This document shows, one piece after another, positions 59,794 through 64,000 of a stretch of 64,000 nt of DNA (within the stretch, counting starts at the first letter, position 1; the number at the start of each line of letters is the position of its first letter). Below the pieces are notes generated by a model that was given only the letters and a program-made list of their open reading frames with translations, made no database searches and was not told the origin of the DNA. The position numbers were made by a program, and so were the translations under genes. This DNA is from Herpetosiphon geysericola. GTDB taxonomy: Bacteria > Chloroflexota > Chloroflexia > Chloroflexales > Herpetosiphonaceae. The stretch is taken from contig NZ_LGKP01000025.1 in assembly GCF_001306135.1 (NCBI RefSeq), positions 186,001 through 250,000 on the forward strand, written 5' to 3'.

Positions 59794-60313
59794 GTGGACA
59801 TTGACTCACATTCGTCAAATGATCCTGATCGGCCTGTTAGCGCCATTGCTAACAGGCTGTTTGCTGATGGCCGGGCGCAATGAGCAAGCGACGATTACCG
59901 CCGATCTTGGCTCGCAAAACATTGAGTTTGTGAGCAGCGATACCAACGGCGAAGCAGTGCTGCAAGCGCTCGATATTGGCACCCAGCCAATGTTGCTCGA
60001 TGTGACGTTTAACGCCAAGGTCGATAGCGGCGAGTTGGTGCTTGAGGTCTTGAGCGGCGAACAGGCCAATGTGGCCTTTACGTTGGTGGCTTCAGCAGAG
60101 GGCAGCAGCCAGCGCGGCATTGTGATGAGCAATGATGTTGGCGATTTGCAATATCGGGTGAAGTCGACAAACGCGCGGAATGGCAGCTATCGAATTAGCT
60201 ATCAGCCGCCACCAACACCGACCTTTACGCCAACGCCATCGCCAACCTGGACACCCACGCCAAGCGAAACGCCAACCGTGGAGCCAACAGCGGAGGTTAC
60301 AGCCACGCCATGA
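59786..60313 (+). CDS. Secreted lipoprotein with Thr-Pro tail
   Basis: 175 residues. Signal peptide with lipobox LLTGC, then a beta-rich domain (LDIGTQPMLLDVTFNAKVDS, LQYRVKSTNARNGSYRISYQ) of about 100 residues and a PTPTFTPTPSPTWTPTPS-like Thr/Pro/Ser tail. The tail resembles the wall- or surface-spanning stalks seen in many secreted proteins of this phylum. The start at 59786 overlaps the preceding stop by eight bases. A membrane protein follows with a 4-base ATGA overlap. Function unknown. Confidence 0.75.
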   Translation: MPKWTLTHIRQMILIGLLAPLLTGCLLMAGRNEQATITADLGSQNIEFVSSDTNGEAVLQALDIGTQPMLLDVTFNAKVDSGELVLEVLSGEQANVAFTLVASAEGSSQRGIVMSNDVGDLQYRVKSTNARNGSYRISYQPPPTPTFTPTPSPTWTPTPSETPTVEPTAEVTATP

Positions 60314-60714
60314 TCGCCAATTCACGAATTAGATTAATTGGTTTGGTGGCCTTGGGCGCGTTAATCGGCGCGATTGGGGCCTTTATGGCCTATCAAGCGC
60401 GGGCGCTTGCGCCCAGTCCTGAGCAACTTAAGCCCTATGTTTGGGCGGTAGTAGCCGTGCCGCTGGGCAGCTTTCTTGGCAGTTTGCTTGGTCAATGGCG
60501 CTTGTATCGGCCTTTTGCTGGCTGGTTGCTGCTGACCTATGTGCTCAGTTTGTTTGCTGCCGCCCGCCTCGAACGGATCTTTGTTGGCCAAGAGGCTGCC
60601 GTAGCCAATGGCCATGCGAGCTATTTAATTTTAGCGATTATCTTGCAAAGTTTCGGTGCATTGCTGGTAGCATGGCGGTTAAGCGCTGTTGCTCCTGCTG
60701 CGCCAACCACTTAG
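60310..60714 (+). CDS. Small four-helix membrane protein, unknown
   Basis: 134 residues, overlapping the lipoprotein stop by four bases (ATGA). Four hydrophobic helices are at about 8-28, 42-60, 68-85 and 105-125, with short loops. No motif is recognisable. It is the last gene of the ftsY-zinc ribbon-lipoprotein run; whether it works with the lipoprotein is a guess. Confidence 0.65.
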   Translation: MIANSRIRLIGLVALGALIGAIGAFMAYQARALAPSPEQLKPYVWAVVAVPLGSFLGSLLGQWRLYRPFAGWLLLTYVLSLFAAARLERIFVGQEAAVANGHASYLILAIILQSFGALLVAWRLSAVAPAAPTT

Positions 60715-60738
60715 TGCCCTAAGGAGGCGATGAATTTC

Positions 60739-61806
60739 ATGAAAGGTTTAGTTCTGAGTGGTGGTAAAGGCACACGCCTCCGCCCAATCACCTATACCAG
60801 CGCCAAGCAATTAGTGCCGGTTGCCAACAAGCCCGTGCTTTTTCGGGTTATCGAAGCCCTGCGCGATGCCAATATCGATGAAATTGGGATTGTGATTGGC
60901 GATACAGGCAATGAAGTGCGCAACGCTGTGGGCGATGGCTCGCGCTGGGGCGTAAAGATCGAATATATTCCCCAAGAAGCGCCGCTCGGTTTGGCTCATG
61001 CGGTCAAAATTAGCCGCCCGTTTATTGGCGACGATAAATTTGCGCTCTTTTTGGGCGATAACTGCATCGAGGGCGGAGTCAGTTCGTTGGTTTCTGGCTT
61101 TGCAACCGCCGATTACAATTCGCAAATTGTGCTCAAGCAAGTGGCAAATCCCCAACAATATGGCGTGGCAGAATTGCGTCACGATGGCTCGATTGAGCGC
61201 TTGACTGAAAAACCCCGCCAACCACGCTCAGACCTTGCTTTGGTCGGCATTTATATGTTCGACCAGCATATTTGGGAAGCGGTCGAGGCGATTAAGCCTT
61301 CGTGGCGCGGCGAGCTTGAAATTACTGATGCGATTCAATGGCTGATCGAACATAATTACCATGTTCATGCCCACATTCATCAAGGTTGGTGGATCGATAC
61401 CGGCAAGCGAGCTGATATGCTCGATGCCAATCGCTTGATCCTTGAAGAAATCACGCCGCATGTCTCGGGCTTTGTCGATCGCGATTCGCAATTGGTTGGC
61501 AAGGTGACGATTGAAAAAGGCGCGCAAATTATCAATAGCGTTATTCGCGGGCCAGCGATTATTGGCGAAGATACGCGAGTTGTAAACTCATACGTTGGAC
61601 CGTTTACCTCGATCTATCATCATTGTACGATTGAGGAAAGCGAAATTGAGCACTCGATTGTGTTGGAAAATAGCGAAATTATTCGCCTGCCCAACCGCAT
61701 CGAAGATAGCTTGATTGGGCGCAACGTCAAGCTGCATACCTCGCCAATGAAGCCCAAAGCCTACCGCCTCATGCTCGGCGATAACTCCGACGTGGGACTT
61801 TTGTAA
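60739..61806 (+). CDS. Glucose-1-phosphate thymidylyltransferase (long RmlA-type)
   Basis: 355 residues. MKGLVLSGGKGTRLRPITYT plus SAKQLVPVANKP is the nucleotide-binding start; GLAHAVKISRPFIGDDKFALFLGDNC (substrate), GIYMFDQHIWEAV and the RGELEITDAIQWLIE block follow, and a C-terminal left-handed beta-helix occupies about 255-345 (ITIEKGAQIINSVIRGPAII-like). The long form with the beta-helix resembles StrD/RmlA-type enzymes making dTDP-glucose or a related sugar nucleotide. The ATG at 60739 was preferred; one at 60730 is too close to AGGAGG. It supplies surface glycan precursors. Confidence 0.87.
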   Translation: MKGLVLSGGKGTRLRPITYTSAKQLVPVANKPVLFRVIEALRDANIDEIGIVIGDTGNEVRNAVGDGSRWGVKIEYIPQEAPLGLAHAVKISRPFIGDDKFALFLGDNCIEGGVSSLVSGFATADYNSQIVLKQVANPQQYGVAELRHDGSIERLTEKPRQPRSDLALVGIYMFDQHIWEAVEAIKPSWRGELEITDAIQWLIEHNYHVHAHIHQGWWIDTGKRADMLDANRLILEEITPHVSGFVDRDSQLVGKVTIEKGAQIINSVIRGPAIIGEDTRVVNSYVGPFTSIYHHCTIEESEIEHSIVLENSEIIRLPNRIEDSLIGRNVKLHTSPMKPKAYRLMLGDNSDVGLL

Positions 61807-62079
61807 AATCAAAAGGCAGAAGGCAAAATTAAATCAAACGGCAAGGGCAGAAGGCAAATGTGCATGATCTGCCCTAGGCTTATTCCATTTCAATTTATTG
61901 CATGTGCCTTTGGTTTTCAATGTTTACGCTCGATGATGAGCTAATGCTGTTAATGTTGACTTTAGTGACGATTTTTATTTTTATATTGATGCTCAAACGG
62001 TAATTTTGACTTTTGACTTCTTACTTTTGATGTTCAAATAGTGATTTTGACTTTTGACTTCTTACTTTTGACTTTAACT
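61807..62079. repeat. Intergenic region with 28-bp direct repeats
   Basis: No gene. ATTTTGACTTTTGACTTCTT plus ACTTTTGA occurs at 62003-62030 and identically at 62044-62071 (41-base period), and AAAAGGCAGAAGGCAAA words occur near 61812. The TPR gene starts just after the second copy. Confidence 0.75.
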
Positions 62080-63258
62080 ATGGCTGATAAATTCCGACAA
62101 GCAGAATTACATTATCGACGTGGATTATCACTTGAACATGCGGGACGCATTGCTGAGGCTGTTGAGGAATATCGACAGGCTTTGCAAGAAAACCCGCAGC
62201 TTCGGGCTGCGCATGTGGCTTTGGCAAAATATTATTTACGCAATGGATTAATGGCCAAAGCTGCCGATGCTTGGCATGCAGTTGTGGCTATCGAGCCAGA
62301 TTACGAAGGATTAACTAATTATTCCACGGTCTTAATCGAGCTAAAACAATATCACGAAGCGCGCCGCATTTTGCGCCTGTGCGTCGATCTGTTTCCGCTT
62401 GATACCTTTGTAACCTATGAATTGGCCTATATTGATTTTGCTGAGGGTTTATATCAACAAGCGCTTGATCAATTGCTCGATGTGCGGCCAATTTATAACG
62501 ATGAATGGGAATTTCACGAACTGATCGGGCGTTGCCAAATTAAGTTGCAGCTCTATGATGCAGCCTTGGCCAGCTTTGGCCGTGCCATTCTCTTGGTCGA
62601 GGATGATGAGCAGATCGAACAGTTGCAAGATTTGGGCAGCGTTGCCCGCCGCCATCAAGAATTTGCCATGGTCAGCAACGAGAAAGATGCTTGGTATGCA
62701 ACTCACGGGCTGATTTGTTTGGGCAGCAACATTGACGATGGCCTCAATATCAAGCCGCAAGCTGCATTTGCTTGGTCGTTCGAGGCAATTGCCACAACCT
62801 TGCAGCGCGCAGCAGCCTTGGCCGAAGGCCATATTTGGCGCTGCGACCAAGTGCTGGCGCTTGATAGCCAAAGCAAACCGCTGGCTCAAGCCCTCGCCAA
62901 GCTTTTGCAACGCCCATATATTCAAAAAATTAGCGACCCCGAAAAAAACACTTTGGTGGTGATGGCAGAATTTAACCAAAGCGCCATGCTTGAGGCAATC
63001 GCCGAGCAAATCGATGGGCCGCATTGCATTTTTGCCCTGAGCATGAGCAGCACCCCCGAATTGCTCGATGACGTCCCCGATTTGATTGGCTTACCGATTC
63101 AAAAGCCAAGCCTGCCATGGCCCAGCCAAGCAGCAGCGGTCGCAAACGCAAGCAAAGAACTGCTCGCGGCTCTCGCCCAAACCCAGCCAGAGCCAAATCG
63201 CGAACAGCAAGTTGAGTATTATCGCGAACACCACCGCCTGATTAGCCTGAACGACTAA
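62080..63258 (+). CDS. TPR-repeat protein
   Basis: 392 residues from the ATG at 62080 (no obvious ribosome site). TPR pairs are seen as FRQAELHYRRGLSLEHAG, AEAVEEYRQALQENPQLRAA, LAKYYLRNGLMAKAADAWHA and others to about residue 200. The second half (about 205-392) has no repeats and includes VVMAEFNQSAMLEAIAEQI and a C-terminal Gln/Glu-rich tail; it is not recognised. TPRs mediate protein binding, so it is probably an adaptor. It converges on the phosphatase gene with a 17-base overlap. Confidence 0.8.
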   Translation: MADKFRQAELHYRRGLSLEHAGRIAEAVEEYRQALQENPQLRAAHVALAKYYLRNGLMAKAADAWHAVVAIEPDYEGLTNYSTVLIELKQYHEARRILRLCVDLFPLDTFVTYELAYIDFAEGLYQQALDQLLDVRPIYNDEWEFHELIGRCQIKLQLYDAALASFGRAILLVEDDEQIEQLQDLGSVARRHQEFAMVSNEKDAWYATHGLICLGSNIDDGLNIKPQAAFAWSFEAIATTLQRAAALAEGHIWRCDQVLALDSQSKPLAQALAKLLQRPYIQKISDPEKNTLVVMAEFNQSAMLEAIAEQIDGPHCIFALSMSSTPELLDDVPDLIGLPIQKPSLPWPSQAAAVANASKELLAALAQTQPEPNREQQVEYYREHHRLISLND

Positions 63259-64000
63259 CCGTCAGCAAGGTTATATCGTCTGCTTGCTCGGCATCGCCCA
63301 CAAAGGCTTCAATCGCTTGCCAAACACATGTAAGCAAGGATTGAGCATCGTGGAAATCGCCAGTTTTGAGCACTTTGGTCAAGGCTGCATCATCAAAGAC
63401 CTCGCCCGCCAAATTAAAGGCCTCAGTCGCGCCATCAGTAAAGCCCAAGAAAAATTCATCGGCAGCAAGGATGGTGCTTTTGGCTTTATATGGCAGATCT
63501 TCCATAATCCCCAAGGGCAAGCCAGTGCCTTCCAAATAGCGCAAGGTGCGGCTGGTACGATTGATGATAATCGGCGGATTGTGGCCAGCGTTGACATAGG
63601 CCAATTCGCCAGTATGTGGGTCGAACGAGGCAAAAAATAGCGTTGTGAACATATTGCTTGCGCCGTGTTCACGCGAAATGTAGTTGTTGGTCACGTTGAT
63701 TGCGGCAATCAGCAAGGCCAACGAATCGGGAGCAATTTCAGGCCGCGCTGCTAAGGCTTGAGCATTTGAGTGCAATAACGAGCGGGTGAGCGCCACAAAG
63801 AGCGCTGCTGGCACACCCTTGCCACAAGCATCAGCAACCACCAAGCCAATTTTATCGCCACCAAGCTTGATCACATCGTAAAAATCGCCGCCAACCTCTA
63901 AAGCTCCTTGATTGAAGGCCACAATTTGCCAATTTTTCGGTTGGGGAATGCTTGGCGGCAAGAAAAAGCGCTGAATATCGCGGGCAATCGCCAACTCGCG
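63242..64000 (-). CDS. SpoIIE/PP2C-type serine phosphatase (5' truncated)
   Basis: About 252 residues; the reading frame continues past the right edge (RELAIARDIQRFF), so the start and any sensor domain are missing. The PPM/SpoIIE motifs are ALEVGGDFYDVIKLGGDKIG, VADACGKGVPAALFVA (metal Asp), AYVNAGHNPPI, GTGLPLGIME, FFLGFTDGATEA and AEQADDITLLTVS. It probably dephosphorylates an anti-anti-sigma factor or regulator, often linked to PAS/GAF/HAMP sensors upstream. The 17-base overlap with the TPR gene is convergent. Confidence 0.9.
   Translation of the reverse strand, partial: RELAIARDIQRFFLPPSIPQPKNWQIVAFNQGALEVGGDFYDVIKLGGDKIGLVVADACGKGVPAALFVALTRSLLHSNAQALAARPEIAPDSLALLIAAINVTNNYISREHGASNMFTTLFFASFDPHTGELAYVNAGHNPPIIINRTSRTLRYLEGTGLPLGIMEDLPYKAKSTILAADEFFLGFTDGATEAFNLAGEVFDDAALTKVLKTGDFHDAQSLLTCVWQAIEAFVGDAEQADDITLLTVSRSG

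Overview
The window looks like a chromosomal segment of a filamentous gliding Chloroflexota bacterium close to Herpetosiphon. This is inference from gene content: a Tad-type secretion/pilus operon without a secretin, no outer-membrane machinery, an S16 protein with a C-terminal extension, wall-associated proteins carrying FW..NGG..IFG repeats, and a secreted glycosidase ending in VYLPLVRK. No transposase, prophage gene, rRNA or CRISPR array was found. Genes are densely packed and separated by short islands of recurring 'word' repeats, above all a CACGAAG-type motif.

Layout. 1-103: start of a glycogen ADP-glucose pyrophosphorylase (glgC) leaving the window. 266-1257: tandem DinB-fold genes. 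1529-4767 (minus): ArsA-like ATPase, a small YqaA-like membrane protein and a MurJ-family flippase. 4807-7417 (plus): two FMN-barrel proteins, an SRPBCC protein, a phosphoglycosyl transferase and a PglD-like acetyltransferase; with the divergent flippase this resembles a surface-glycan locus. 7843-9045: degenerate M28 peptidase-like membrane protein. 9058-11562 (minus): PepSY membrane protein, lipoprotein cytochrome c and a small membrane protein. 11730-13179: GNAT and fmt. 13339-19208 (minus): hutH, a lipoprotein, a winged-helix regulator and gyrA. 19373-22178: two paralogous membrane proteins, a DUF2227 protein and DoxX. 22402-25240: ffh-rpsP-khpA-rimM. 25347-28012: an L,D-transpeptidase and a Ppx/GppA phosphatase.

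28048-34126 (minus) is a Tad operon (cpaB, REC-cpaE, cpaF, tadB, tadC) ending in a coupled DUF192 gene. 34322-39743 (minus) is a tight five-gene run: secreted glycoside hydrolase, ogt, a transglutaminase-like protein, LuxC-like acyl-CoA reductase and acyl-CoA dehydrogenase, preceded by tRNA-Leu and tRNA-Pro. 40000-41260 is a repeat island with one small membrane gene. 41261-44001: queD, queE and an oligosaccharide flippase. 44152-47078 (minus): an MA-family peptidase and four consecutive small membrane proteins with low-complexity tails. 47299-52229: a degenerate arginyl-tRNA synthetase paralogue, a methyltransferase flanked by 49-bp direct repeats, and a canonical argS. 52353-60714: a Tat/lipoprotein dienelactone hydrolase, a GSP17M-type protein, a NicO-type metal exporter, a pseudo-phosphatase overlapping a DUF2357/PD-(D/E)XK nuclease, FmdB, ftsY, a LysW-like zinc ribbon, a lipoprotein and a membrane protein. 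60739-64000: an RmlA-type nucleotidyltransferase, a TPR protein and a partial SpoIIE-type phosphatase.

The most notable candidates are the ArgS paralogue that has lost both class I signatures, the catalytically dead tyrosine-phosphatase fold translationally overlapped with an McrC-like nuclease, the four-gene cluster of tailed small membrane proteins, and the interspersed repeat network.
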